A stretch of DNA of 64,000 nucleotides, from positions 1 through 64,000 of the forward strand of contig JAATFV010000178.1 of NCBI GenBank assembly GCA_015655015.1, read 5' to 3'. A program made the translations under genes and the position numbers. Under the pieces are notes generated by a model. It had not been told where the DNA came from. It was given only the letters and a program-made list of their open reading frames with translations, and ran no database searches. Positions 1 through 8,095 of the stretch are shown here, one piece after another (positions within the stretch are counted from its first letter, which is position 1; the number at the start of each line of letters is the position of its first letter). Source of the DNA: Chitinophagales bacterium. Its GTDB lineage: Bacteria > Bacteroidota > Bacteroidia > Chitinophagales > Chitinophagaceae.

Positions 1-745
1 GATCGCCGAGTCCGCCGATCGTCGCCTCCACCCGAGCCCGCCAGGTGCCACCTCCACCATTGAAGCGTCGGCGGATGGATCCCTTCGCGCTTACAAAACC
101 GGCCTACATCCTCGCCGCTCGCCTCCAGCCTCGCCAGAACATCTTGCCACTCGCTCCTGCTCCGCCGCTGAACCCTCATTCGCCGATCCGCCATGGCACA
201 CCTCCTGGCGGATCAGATTGCCAAATCGGAGGTCGCCACGGAAGGTGCAGTTCGGCGAACGCTTACCTTCACCCGGATCTCGTCCGCCCGCCGCACCAGC
301 GCCCGCGCGCGGCGGATCTCCGCCTCACGGTGCAGGCGATGCCGGCCGCGGCGGGAGGCGAGATCCGAGGTCTTCATAAGGTCTTCATCGGCAGGCGGAG
401 GCGCGGCTTTCACCGGCACGCGGGGCGGCTGCAGCGCCAGCCGCAGGTCCAGCCTTGACGCCCCGATCGGTAACTACCCCTCGCTTCAAGTGCTGTTAGG
501 CCAGGCAACGCTCTAGCCGGCATCGCCCACGGAAGGTGACCACCTCGCCTGAGGCTCCCTTGGGCCGAGGTGGAACCTACCGCTTCCTCGCCCTCGGCTG
601 CCCCGAGACACCCGCAACCATCTGCGAATTTCCTCAAGCTCCGGTTTGACCGCGGCATCTGGCGCTAGGAGGTGCAGCGCGGCGGCGACCGAGGTCTGGC
701 GCGGTGCGCAGCGGTCGGCGGCGCCCGAGTCGCGGTCTCTCCTGG
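1..745. other. GC-rich stretch without a convincing gene
   Basis: This stretch is rich in GCC, CGG and GCG runs and is visibly more GC-rich than the rest of the window. All six frames hold only short overlapping ORFs with low-complexity Arg/Pro/Ala/Ser translations that resemble no protein family. The composition changes near the stop codon of the flanking monooxygenase. It could be DNA from another organism joined at a contig end, or a small island from a high-GC source; the sequence alone cannot decide. No promoter, RNA gene or repeat was recognised. Confidence 0.6.
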
Positions 746-2290
746 CTATCGAGCAAACCAAAGAGCAGCAGCTTGCCTGATTGATTGTTCATTAGGTTCG
801 CGGTCAGACGCCCAGGCGATAAATCCATCAGGGCGTATGAGTGCGGAGCTCAAGCCTAATTGTTCCTTCGCCCGGCCAGATATATATTTAATTCGATCGC
901 CGTATTCACCGGCCAAGGTTTTCAGTGATGCGTGCATATCGAAGTCAAGCAGCATTCCTTTGCCATCGTGCATCAGCTCGCCAATCCCTGCGCCGTCTTC
1001 CAGCTCAAAGTTGGGAATGCTGTGACCTACCAAGGGGTGGTCGCCGCCGAGATTGTAGTGTGAGTGCACGCCCCACACCCGTCCTGCAATGTAGGTGGCG
1101 CCATCGCGCGTATCCATAAGGTCGCGGATAATCGCGTTCAGCGCGCGGGCATTGGGGCCTGGTCCCATGATTGCAGCCTGGGAGCGTGACCAATCCAAAA
1201 CCTGTGCCCCCAGTGGATGCCGCTCTGTATGATAGGTGTCCAGCAAGTCTTCCGGAGCTTTCTCCTGGATGGTTGCGGCAAGCTTCCAGCCCAGGTTCAT
1301 GGCGTCGCCCAGCCCAAGGTTGAGCCCCTGGCCTCCCAGCGGTGCGTGAATGTGCGCCGCGTCGCCGGCTAGAAATACTCGTCCGTTGCGATAGGTTGTG
1401 GCCTGCCGCGCTCGGTCAGTCCACGTGGTTGCGATATGCAGGGCGCTGATAGTAACATCGGTGTTCGAGACGCGGCGCAGCACCTCCTGCACGTGTTCAA
1501 GCGTGACTGGCTTTTCTGAATGATGAAATGCTCCTCCGTCAAAATCCTGTATTATCACGTAACCTGGCTGGGATTGCAAATACATACCTGTTGGTGTCAC
1601 GTTTCGGCCAGGGCTGAGCTTCTCCGGGTCCGTTATGTCAACCTGGGTAGAGTAGCCGGTAAATTCCGGCTCCGTACCGGCGAATTCAAAACCGCCCGCC
1701 TTGCGTACTACACTACGGCTTCCATCGCAGCCTACGAGCCATTTACCTTTAAAAGATCGGTCGCCGGACTGAACAGTTACTCCGTCCCCGGTTTGATGAA
1801 AGTCAGTAATGGCAAGTCCTCGCTTGATTTCTACGCCCAGGGCTTCTGCGCGGCGGGCCAGCACCGTTTCTAGCTCCTCCATTTCAGAAATTAAGCTGGT
1901 GTCGGTAGAGCGTGGCAGGCGATACTTCCACTGAGAAGTGTCAATATTGCCGTCATGGAATGGAATGCCGGCAAAGTGCCCTCCCTGACGTTGGGCCCCT
2001 TGTTGGGCATTTTGGTGAGGGTTTTTAAGGCGTTTATGTATCTCCAGTTCTTTTAGCAGCCCACGGCGGTACAGCGCTTCAATAGTCGGCGCCGAGAGTC
2101 CCCGTATCCCGAAAGGAAGCTGCTTCAATGGCGAGTGCGGATTCTCCGCTTTTTCCAGTATCAGGACTGAACATTTGGCTAAGGCCAGTTCACAGGCAAG
2201 GAATAAACCTACAGGCCCTGCGCCGGAAATGATTACATCGTGAATAGAATGATTTTGTGCTGATTTCCTGCTTTCAAGTGTCTCTTTCAT
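746..2290 (-). CDS. FAD-dependent aromatic monooxygenase (class A flavoprotein hydroxylase)
   Basis: Predicted NAD(P)H- and FAD-dependent hydroxylase of the PheA/TfdB/MhpA/rifampicin-monooxygenase superfamily. Three signatures are visible: the Rossmann motif GAGPVG near residues 23-28, a DG motif (VGCDGSRSVVRK), and the GD motif AGDAAHIHAPLGGQGLNLG. The C-terminal part ending in RPDGFIAWA fits the thioredoxin-like domain of the larger family members, at the expected size of about 514 residues. The open frame extends to 2353, but that start overlaps the AraC gene, so the internal ATG at 2290 is preferred. It is the last gene of the ArsR-headed operon, 40 bp after the AraC gene. Substrate is unknown; aromatic-compound or antibiotic hydroxylation is possible. 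It is too long to be a TetX. Confidence 0.85.
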   Translation of the reverse strand: MKETLESRKSAQNHSIHDVIISGAGPVGLFLACELALAKCSVLILEKAENPHSPLKQLPFGIRGLSAPTIEALYRRGLLKELEIHKRLKNPHQNAQQGAQRQGGHFAGIPFHDGNIDTSQWKYRLPRSTDTSLISEMEELETVLARRAEALGVEIKRGLAITDFHQTGDGVTVQSGDRSFKGKWLVGCDGSRSVVRKAGGFEFAGTEPEFTGYSTQVDITDPEKLSPGRNVTPTGMYLQSQPGYVIIQDFDGGAFHHSEKPVTLEHVQEVLRRVSNTDVTISALHIATTWTDRARQATTYRNGRVFLAGDAAHIHAPLGGQGLNLGLGDAMNLGWKLAATIQEKAPEDLLDTYHTERHPLGAQVLDWSRSQAAIMGPGPNARALNAIIRDLMDTRDGATYIAGRVWGVHSHYNLGGDHPLVGHSIPNFELEDGAGIGELMHDGKGMLLDFDMHASLKTLAGEYGDRIKYISGRAKEQLGLSSALIRPDGFIAWASDREPNEQSIRQAAALWFAR

Positions 2291-2330
2291 GTAGAATGAT
2301 TGAAACACAAAGTTCCGGAATGCTCCTGCG

Positions 2331-3143
2331 TCAGGCTTGTACAAACGCGACAAAATCGGTGCTTATAGCCTGCTTCTTTGCTTTTCGCGCGAATGCGGCC
2401 GGCGTAGTGCCGCTGTAGCGCTTGAATTCCCTGCTGAGGTGGGATTGATCCGTATAACCCAGCTCATGAGCTAAGCCGGCAATGTTGGAATTTGGATAAA
2501 GCCATAATTGGTTTCGTACCTGCTCAAAGCGCATCAGACCGGACACGTCTTTAACCGTATAACCGGAAGATTGCTTGAAGCTCCTTTCCAATGTACGAAC
2601 CGTCGCATGAGCCGCCGCCGCTACCTGGCTTACCGGCATGGTGCCTTTTGCTTTACTCATAGCAACTCCCGCTTTGAATAACATGCTGCTGGTAGCAATT
2701 CGTGACCGGGCATCCAGGAAATACTGTTTTACCGCAGCCACCGCTTCATCAATCCTGCCAGCTTCAATCCACTTATTCAACGTGGGTTGGAGCCGGGCTA
2801 TAGGATGCTCAAATATGCGAACTCCGTCTTTACCGGACGGCAATCCGAGCAAATCGAACACGGTCCAGGGAAAACACCTGATACCAATGATCTCTAAACG
2901 GTTTTGCGAGTAAAAAAGAACAGGCTGATTGAGCAGCCCCATCATGAACGGTGATGGCAACGGCTGCAAGTTTCCATTGGTAGAAATGCTGCAGGCGCTG
3001 CCGAAATGAAAAATAATTTCAGCGTAGCCATCAGGTACTACCTCAAAGCTCGTTTGCAGCTCTCCGGAGTCCCTTCTGTTGTGCCAAAAGCACTTTATGG
3101 TATCCCGTAGCTCTTCGGGAGGTTCAAATTCCTGGTGCCGCAT
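2331..3143 (-). CDS. AraC-family transcriptional regulator (DUF6597-like N-terminus)
   Basis: The C-terminal third holds the two helix-turn-helix units of AraC/XylS proteins, including the conserved stretch LAHELGYTDQSHLSREFKR. The N-terminal part (EELRDTIKCFWH, then VVPDGYAEIIFHFG) matches the sensor domain found in many Bacteroidota AraC proteins. The frame is open to a start at 3158; the ATG at 3143 is chosen because it places the usual family start a few residues before the EELRDTI helix. Both starts overlap the end of the DoxX-like gene. AraC regulators are often paired with flavin monooxygenases in this phylum, so local control of the downstream gene is likely (inference). Confidence 0.85.
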   Translation of the reverse strand: MRHQEFEPPEELRDTIKCFWHNRRDSGELQTSFEVVPDGYAEIIFHFGSACSISTNGNLQPLPSPFMMGLLNQPVLFYSQNRLEIIGIRCFPWTVFDLLGLPSGKDGVRIFEHPIARLQPTLNKWIEAGRIDEAVAAVKQYFLDARSRIATSSMLFKAGVAMSKAKGTMPVSQVAAAAHATVRTLERSFKQSSGYTVKDVSGLMRFEQVRNQLWLYPNSNIAGLAHELGYTDQSHLSREFKRYSGTTPAAFARKAKKQAISTDFVAFVQA

Positions 3144-3543
3144 TTTGAAAGGTAACATATTCTGAAATGATTTTTCTGCCCGCAGGTCTAAAATACCACG
3201 ATACGACAGTCAGGATCAGAAGTAACAACGAGGGAAATATTTCATTCACTGAACTCCCCGATGCGATATGTGAAAATATGGCTCCCGACATGGCAAAGAA
3301 AAAACCTGCATAAGCCCATTCCTTTAATAATGGGAAATTAGGAATTAGTACTGTTATAGTTCCCAAAATTTTCCAAATAGCCAATATGGTTAGAAAATAA
3401 ACCGGGTAGCCTAAATGTGTAACACTATCTACTCCTCCCGCTCCTGTTTTCTCTTTGTATAACTGTACTATTCCGGTTGATAACATTCCTAATGCAAGCC
3501 AGATAGTAGAAATCCAATATATAATTTTATTTCTCTTTGTCAT
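3124..3543 (-). CDS. DoxX-like integral membrane protein
   Basis: Protein of 139 residues with four hydrophobic segments (about 8-25, 47-66, 76-93 and 103-118), arranged as in DoxX-like (PF13564-type) proteins. The segment YPVYFLTILAIWKILGTITVL is typical of the family. It lies 6 bp after the SRPBCC gene and overlaps the AraC gene, so it is translated within the ArsR operon. ArsR, SRPBCC and DoxX-like genes occur together often in Bacteroidota. The biochemical role of DoxX-like proteins is not settled. Confidence 0.85.
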   Translation of the reverse strand: MTKRNKIIYWISTIWLALGMLSTGIVQLYKEKTGAGGVDSVTHLGYPVYFLTILAIWKILGTITVLIPNFPLLKEWAYAGFFFAMSGAIFSHIASGSSVNEIFPSLLLLILTVVSWYFRPAGRKIISEYVTFQNAAPGI

Positions 3544-3549
3544 GGTATG

Positions 3550-4017
3550 TTATTTTAATTTATTTAGAATGCCTTGCAAACGGTTATGCGCCATGTTGAT
3601 GCCCTGAGCAAAGGGGAGCTGCAGTATCTGGTCTCTGAGCGCGGCCGATTTATAAACTGTCTGCATAATGAGCCTGCTGGTGTCGTCGGTAAGCTTTTCA
3701 AATTCCAGGAACTCAAGCTGGACGGAAAAAGGCGTATTCTCCATTTCAAATGTCCGTGTAATCTTCCGGTTCGGAACGAACTCATGGGTTACCCCATTGG
3801 CCCGGAATACCACGTTCCCTTTAGGATCGGTGGTTTCAAATTGGTAACTGCCGTGTTTTTTACTTTCAAGCTTCAACACTTTCGTTCCCATCCATTGCTC
3901 AACAATTTCGGGCTCTGCATACGCTCTAAAAAGTAATTCCAGCGGCAAATCAAACTCCCTTGTAATCACTATTTCCTGTTTGCCGTCTTCGGCATGGATC
4001 TTTGTTTTTTGTTCCAT
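3550..4017 (-). CDS. SRPBCC / AHSA1-family protein
   Basis: This 155-residue protein has the START-like AHSA1 fold signature: IVITREFDLPLELLFRAYAEPEIVEQWMG opens the domain, and a C-terminal helix (GINMAHNRLQGILNKL) closes the ligand cavity. Such proteins bind hydrophobic ligands or assist other proteins; no substrate can be assigned. It starts 6 bp after the arsR stop and ends 6 bp before the DoxX-like gene, so it is translated from the same message. Confidence 0.9.
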   Translation of the reverse strand: MEQKTKIHAEDGKQEIVITREFDLPLELLFRAYAEPEIVEQWMGTKVLKLESKKHGSYQFETTDPKGNVVFRANGVTHEFVPNRKITRTFEMENTPFSVQLEFLEFEKLTDDTSRLIMQTVYKSAALRDQILQLPFAQGINMAHNRLQGILNKLK

Positions 4018-4023
4018 GTTATT

Positions 4024-4347
4024 CTATTTATTTGTTTTGTATTTTTTCATTACGTTTTCCAATTTATCAAACCTGTCATCCCACATTTTGCGGAATGGTT
4101 CAATAAAGTCGGCTACATCTTTCATTTTTTTTGCATTGATGTGATAGTAGATTTCCCTGCCGTTTTGTGTTTGTTCAAGTAAATCGCACTCGGTGAGAAT
4201 TTGCAAGTGTTTGGAAACAGTCGGTCTTGCTGTGTCGAAGTTTGAGGCTATGGCGCCTGCTGTCATGGATTGAGAGGCTACCAACAGAAGTATCGCCCTT
4301 CTTGTCGGATCTGCTATGGCTTGAAATACATCTCGTCTTAAATTCAT
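4024..4347 (-). CDS. ArsR-family winged-helix repressor
   Basis: 107-residue winged helix-turn-helix protein. The N-terminus [17 protein letters not shown] and the recognition region [15 protein letters not shown] are characteristic of the ArsR subfamily that pairs with SRPBCC genes. No metal-binding ELCVC-type cysteine motif is present, so arsenic or metal sensing is not supported. It is the first gene of the five-gene operon. Two dyads with GTAG/CTAC arms lie in its own promoter, which points to autorepression. Confidence 0.93.
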   Translation of the reverse strand: MNLRRDVFQAIADPTRRAILLLVASQSMTAGAIASNFDTARPTVSKHLQILTECDLLEQTQNGREIYYHINAKKMKDVADFIEPFRKMWDDRFDKLENVMKKYKTNK

Positions 4348-4350
4348 TGT

Positions 4351-4392
4351 GTAGCTATTAGGCTACAAATATAAATGTAGTTATTTAGCTAC
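4351..4392. promoter_or_regulatory. Pair of GTAG-N8-CTAC dyads, probable ArsR operators
   Basis: Two 16-bp inverted repeats, GTAGCTATTAGGCTAC (4351-4366) and GTAGTTATTTAGCTAC (4377-4392), lie 26 bp apart centre to centre. The distal one fills the spacer between the -33 and -7 promoter boxes. The proximal one covers the expected transcription start just before the arsR ATG. Equal length, shared arms and this placement fit a pair of repressor operators. Which protein binds is inferred from position. Confidence 0.7.
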
Positions 4393-4397
4393 GCAAA
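4366..4397 (-). promoter_or_regulatory. Promoter of the arsR operon
   Basis: Read on the minus strand, TTTG (4397-4394) is followed after 20 bp by TATATTTG (4373-4366), a perfect match to the Bacteroidota sigma-ABfr form TTTG-N19-21-TAnnTTTG. Transcription would start about 10-12 bases upstream of the arsR ATG, giving a very short leader. Confidence 0.7.
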
Positions 4398-4429
4398 TTT
4401 TTTCGGGAAAATTTTCCGGGAAAGCAAAT

Positions 4430-4529
4430 TGATGCTGATTAGAGCTGCATGACGCTGATCAGCGCGAAGTGATGCTGATCAAGATCTGTTGAAGTTGATC
4501 AGACCAAATTGACGCTGATCAGCGGGTTG
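4430..4529. repeat. Five 20-bp tandem repeats (consensus TGAYGCTGATCA plus 8 bp)
   Basis: TGA-nn-TGAT cores recur at exactly 20-bp steps, starting at 4430, 4450, 4470, 4490 and 4510. The first 12 bases are conserved (TGATGCTGATTA, TGACGCTGATCA, TGATGCTGATCA, TGAAGTTGATCA, TGACGCTGATCA) and the remaining 8 differ. Units 2 and 5 contain the palindrome GCTGATCAGC. The array begins within the end of the cupin gene and runs toward the arsR promoter. Confidence 0.85.
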
Positions 4530-4935
4530 TCGGTGAGGCGTTGGCTGTATACTGCTTCTCTGTTACCTGTTCCATCCAATCGACAGGGGACCCGTTCAAC
4601 TTTTCCTGGATCGCTATGTGGCTCATTGCTGTGGTAGCCGTTGCCCCATGCCAATGCTTTTCGCCCGGCGTGAAGTACACGACATCTCCCTGATGGATGT
4701 CTTCTCTTGGTCCACCTTCGCGCCGCACCCAGCCAGAACCTGCGGTAATGATCAAGGTCTGACCAAATGGATGGGTATGCCATGCCGTCCGGGCGCCTGG
4801 CTCAAAGGTGACCAAAGCCATCGAGACGCGTGCCGGTTCCGGCGGGTTAATAAGCGGATCGATCCTCACTGATCCGGTAAAGTATTCTGCGGGACCCTTA
4901 CCCGAAGGCTGCGAACCGCTGCGTTTAATTTCCAT
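4519..4935 (-). CDS. Cupin protein of the manganese hydroxynitrile-lyase-like type
   Basis: 138-residue single-domain cupin. Motif 1 reads [11 protein letters not shown] with His53, His55 and Gln59; motif 2 reads PGEKHWHGA with His94. These residues, with Ala40, Val42 and Gln110, fall at the positions I recall for the metal ligands and active-site residues of the Granulicella manganese-dependent cupin hydroxynitrile lyase. Many relatives are annotated (R)-mandelonitrile lyase, but the physiological role is usually unknown and cyanohydrin cleavage may be a side activity. It is a single gene on the minus strand, separated from arsR by the 20-bp array. No signal peptide, so cytoplasmic. Confidence 0.8.
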   Translation of the reverse strand: MEIKRSGSQPSGKGPAEYFTGSVRIDPLINPPEPARVSMALVTFEPGARTAWHTHPFGQTLIITAGSGWVRREGGPREDIHQGDVVYFTPGEKHWHGATATTAMSHIAIQEKLNGSPVDWMEQVTEKQYTANASPTTR

Positions 4936-5108
4936 CTTATTTTCTTTTAAAGATATTCTACATTATTGATACAGCCCCTGGTAACGTTGAATAAACAAAA
5001 ATCATTATAAAAGGAACGCCCGGCTTCAGCATTACCAAACCAGGAAGGTATTAAAAGGCTGAAATGCCGTTTTCATCGATTGTCGGGGACCTTTGGCTGG
5101 TTATATTT

Positions 5109-5136
5109 TTTGCATACGAAGGAAGGCCTAACTTTG
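5109..5136 (+). promoter_or_regulatory. Possible promoter of the kinase-regulator operon
   Basis: TAACTTTG (5129-5136) matches the -7 box TAnnTTTG and lies 20 bp before the kinase ATG. A TTTG (5109-5112) precedes it, but the 16-bp spacing is shorter than usual, so the -33 assignment is weak. Confidence 0.35.
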
Positions 5137-5156
5137 GTCCCGAAGTACAATGACCT

Positions 5157-6215
5157 ATGTTTCTAAGAAAAAAATATATCACAATACTTGCGCACATTCT
5201 TCTCTGGGCGTCCCTGGGTTTTATTTTCATAGCCAATACGCCGCTAATGCTCGGGATCATCTTTCCCAAAGAATATTGGATAAAGCAATCCGTCATGTTC
5301 CTCCTGCTCATAGGATTGTATTATCTGAATAGCGGGATCCTGGTGCCGGGCCTGCTGTACAGGCAAAAACCCGTAAAATTCATCGTGCTGCATATAATCA
5401 TCATCACGCTGCTGCTTTTAGGGGGCCTCATTTACGATAACTGGACGCATTTATCGGAGGGTATTGCACAATCGATCAATGACAAGTTTGAAGGGAAACT
5501 GCTTATTAAGCTGCGTGGCCTGAAGATCGACACCACCCTGCTGCTCACCTCCTGCCTGCTGGTCGGCCTTAGCACCAGCATATCCATCACCCGTCTATGG
5601 CAGAGAGACCTGCTGAAGAGCCAGCAGCTGGTGCAGAAGCAGCTTGACTCTGAATTATCCTTTCTCAAAGCACAGATACACCCCCATTTCTTTTTCAATA
5701 CCCTTAACAATATTTATGCCCTTACCTTCATCGACATAGAAAGCTCCCGGGCATCGTTGCACAAACTATCCCGTATGATGCGCTACCTGTTATATGAGAC
5801 GCAGAGCAACCGGACCTCCCTTCAAAAGGAAATTGATTTTGTAAAAGATTATATCGAGCTGATGCAGCTGCGGGTGAACAGACATACCCTCATAAAATTC
5901 GAAGAGCCCGGGATTATAGCTGAAAAATCTATTGCGCCGATGATCCTTTTGCCTTTTGTGGAAAATGCGTTCAAGCATGGCATACACTCGGTGAATGAAA
6001 GCAGCATCCTGATAAAGATCCGCCAGGATAAAGATCTGCTGATCTTAGAGGTGGAGAATACTCTCTTTGCCCGCCGGGAGCAGGATATCGACGATGGAGG
6101 CATAGGACTTTCCAATACCAGGCGCAGGCTCGACCTGATCTATGCAGAACAATACCGGCTGGTTTGCGGGCCGGACGAGGACAAATATTCCGTACGTTTA
6201 GAGCTGGAACTATGA
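5157..6215 (+). CDS. LytS-type sensor histidine kinase
   Basis: 352-residue membrane kinase. Four hydrophobic segments lie in the first 145 residues, followed by a His_kinase domain starting at KAQIHPHFFFNTLNNIYAL (probable phospho-acceptor His177). The C-terminal ATPase part shows an N box (LPFVENAFKHGI) and a G box (GGIGLSNTRRRLDLIY). No periplasmic ligand domain is seen, so the stimulus is probably sensed in the membrane. It overlaps the response regulator by 4 bp (ATGA), so the two are translationally coupled partners. Confidence 0.93.
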   Translation: MFLRKKYITILAHILLWASLGFIFIANTPLMLGIIFPKEYWIKQSVMFLLLIGLYYLNSGILVPGLLYRQKPVKFIVLHIIIITLLLLGGLIYDNWTHLSEGIAQSINDKFEGKLLIKLRGLKIDTTLLLTSCLLVGLSTSISITRLWQRDLLKSQQLVQKQLDSELSFLKAQIHPHFFFNTLNNIYALTFIDIESSRASLHKLSRMMRYLLYETQSNRTSLQKEIDFVKDYIELMQLRVNRHTLIKFEEPGIIAEKSIAPMILLPFVENAFKHGIHSVNESSILIKIRQDKDLLILEVENTLFARREQDIDDGGIGLSNTRRRLDLIYAEQYRLVCGPDEDKYSVRLELEL

Positions 6216-6937
6216 CGAAATTACAATGTATAGCAGTTGATGATGAGCCGCTCGCCCTTGCGCTGGTGTGCAATTTTATTGCCCAGACCCCTTTCCTGGA
6301 GCTGGCAGGCCGCTATTCCAGCGCTATCCAGGCATTAAAAAGCATTCATTCCATGGAGATCCACCTGATCTTTATGGACATACAGATGCCGGATCTCAAC
6401 GGCATAGAGCTGGCCAGGGTCCTGATCCAGCATAAATCGGAATCGGCTCCCAAGATCATCTTTACCACGGCCTACAATCACTTTGCGCTGGAAAGCTATA
6501 GGGTAGACGCGCTGGACTATCTCTTAAAGCCTTTCAACTATGAAGAATTCTTACAGGCGGCCAATAAGGCTAAAGATTACGCGGAACGTTCGATCAGCAA
6601 TGCTGCCGATATCGAAAATGAGGCTGTATTTATAAAGGTCGAATACAAATGGGTGAAAGTGCTGCTGGACGAAATCCTGTATATAGAGGGCGTGAAAGAT
6701 TATATTAAAGTCCATCTATCAACACAGCACAGCATTTTGTCGCTCAACTCCCTGAAGAATATGGAGGAGAAATTACCGGCCAGGCAATTCATGCGGTTAA
6801 ACCGGTCCTGCATCGTCTCTCTGTCTAAAATTACAGCCGTCACCAAAACGGCCGTACAGATCAATGATATCGTCATTCCTGTAGGAGAGAGCTACAGAGA
6901 GGTTTTCAGCCAGTTCTTCCGGAACTGGATCGTCTAA
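6212..6937 (+). CDS. LytTR-family response regulator
   Basis: 241-residue regulator with a receiver domain (phospho-acceptor Asp56 in LIFMDIQMPDLNG, switch Lys106 in YLLKPF) and a C-terminal LytTR DNA-binding domain (about 145-240, with FMRLNRSCIVSLSKI). The computed ORF opens at 6164, but the ATG at 6212 is preferred: the protein then starts MTKLQCIAVDDEP as in the family and overlaps the kinase stop by 4 bp. Targets are unknown; the barrel-like protein gene immediately downstream is one candidate. Confidence 0.94.
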   Translation: MTKLQCIAVDDEPLALALVCNFIAQTPFLELAGRYSSAIQALKSIHSMEIHLIFMDIQMPDLNGIELARVLIQHKSESAPKIIFTTAYNHFALESYRVDALDYLLKPFNYEEFLQAANKAKDYAERSISNAADIENEAVFIKVEYKWVKVLLDEILYIEGVKDYIKVHLSTQHSILSLNSLKNMEEKLPARQFMRLNRSCIVSLSKITAVTKTAVQINDIVIPVGESYREVFSQFFRNWIV

Positions 6938-7022
6938 CTAACAAAAGGGCTGCCATCAAATTTTTTTCCATGCTGAATGGAGACTGATATTCTATTGTCC
7001 TTACTTTTTTAAAATTGTTCTT

Positions 7023-8024
7023 ATGTTCCAAAGATCGTCCCTTATGTTATCCCTTTTTGCCCTGCTCCTTTTTTGCCGGCCTGCGGCGGCGCAGCAGTCA
7101 AAAGATGATTCGCTCCGGCTGATGCGTGATTATATGACCCAGCAGGCGGCGCTGCGTTACCCGGCGCTGAGAATGGCCATGGTACAGGTGGAGTCGGCAG
7201 GCAGCATGCATTATACTTCCAGGGCTTATGGAAAAGACTTTCTGAAAGGAACCGCCCAGCCAAAGAGCGCCGTGCTGGCTGCTTTTAATCTTCCTGTTTA
7301 TACCTCCGGAAGCCAGGAAATATCGGTCTTCGCCGCCTATCATTCACAGCAGACAGCCCTGACAAATACCATCAACCAGGCTCCGCAGTCCATAATCGGC
7401 AACGGATCATATACCCTGCAGAACCTTTCGCTGGCGCTGAATTATAAAAGGACGGATACACTCTTTCATAAACCCGTCTTATGGGGCGGCACCCTGCTGA
7501 CGAGATTTTCGCTCCAGTCGTCCTTTACCCGGGCGACCGGTCTGATATATGGTGTTATTCCTTTGAAAACGACCCGAACGACCCGTATCTATGCCGGACT
7601 GCTCATATCTATCGATCCTACCAGCCTTTCCCCCGTAATACCGACCTTCTCCTACTGGCATAAATTCGCCGGCTCCCCCTGGGAGATCAGCCTCGATCTG
7701 CCCACCCGTATCCTCCTGAGGAGGCCGGCCTTTAAGAAAGGGCTCTTATCCTTCGGTACGGAACTGGTTGAAAATATGCTGTTACGGAAAGTAGAGGAGC
7801 CCCCGTTCCGGGGAGGAATCGCATTCAGTGACCTGGACCTGAAGAGCGGATTCACGCTGGAATATCCAGTCTTCAGGAAAGTGCTGATCGGATGCAGCGG
7901 CGGCCTCCTCTCCACGTTGCAATACAGAGCGCTTGATCCGGGCAAGAGCATTAATGATTATACCGTCGGGATCAAAAGGAATCCCGGTCCCTATTTGAAC
8001 ATAAGCCTTTCCCTTCTTCGCTGA
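7023..8024 (+). CDS. Putative outer-membrane beta-barrel protein
   Basis: 333 residues with a signal peptide ending at AAAQQ (about residue 24). Past residue 80 come repeated amphipathic stretches with alternating hydrophobic residues (TRIYAGLLISIDP, YTLQNLSLALNY, WEISLDLPTRILL) and a final strand LNISLSLLR, typical of Bacteroidota outer-membrane barrels. The family is not recognised with certainty; a DUF6268-type barrel is one possibility. The gene begins 85 bp after the LytTR regulator and may be its target. Confidence 0.7.
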   Translation: MFQRSSLMLSLFALLLFCRPAAAQQSKDDSLRLMRDYMTQQAALRYPALRMAMVQVESAGSMHYTSRAYGKDFLKGTAQPKSAVLAAFNLPVYTSGSQEISVFAAYHSQQTALTNTINQAPQSIIGNGSYTLQNLSLALNYKRTDTLFHKPVLWGGTLLTRFSLQSSFTRATGLIYGVIPLKTTRTTRIYAGLLISIDPTSLSPVIPTFSYWHKFAGSPWEISLDLPTRILLRRPAFKKGLLSFGTELVENMLLRKVEEPPFRGGIAFSDLDLKSGFTLEYPVFRKVLIGCSGGLLSTLQYRALDPGKSINDYTVGIKRNPGPYLNISLSLLR

Positions 8025-8095
8025 CCGGAAGAAATAATACGACCACCGTTGAGCGGTGACTCATCCGAAGAAATAACCGAATAAAATCTATCGAT

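Noticed and set aside
45-516. ORFs in the GC-rich first segment
   Set aside because: Overlapping Arg/Pro/Ala-rich frames in several phases, as expected for noncoding GC-rich DNA.
746-2353. TetX-type tetracycline monooxygenase, and the longer start at 2353
   Set aside because: The protein is over 100 residues longer than TetX and has the C-terminal thioredoxin-like part of the phenol-hydroxylase group; the longer start overlaps the AraC gene without need.
4430-4529. CRISPR array
   Set aside because: Units are 20 bp with a partly conserved core and no constant-repeat/unique-spacer structure of CRISPR size; no cas genes in the window. The same applies to the 21, 22 and 24 bp arrays.
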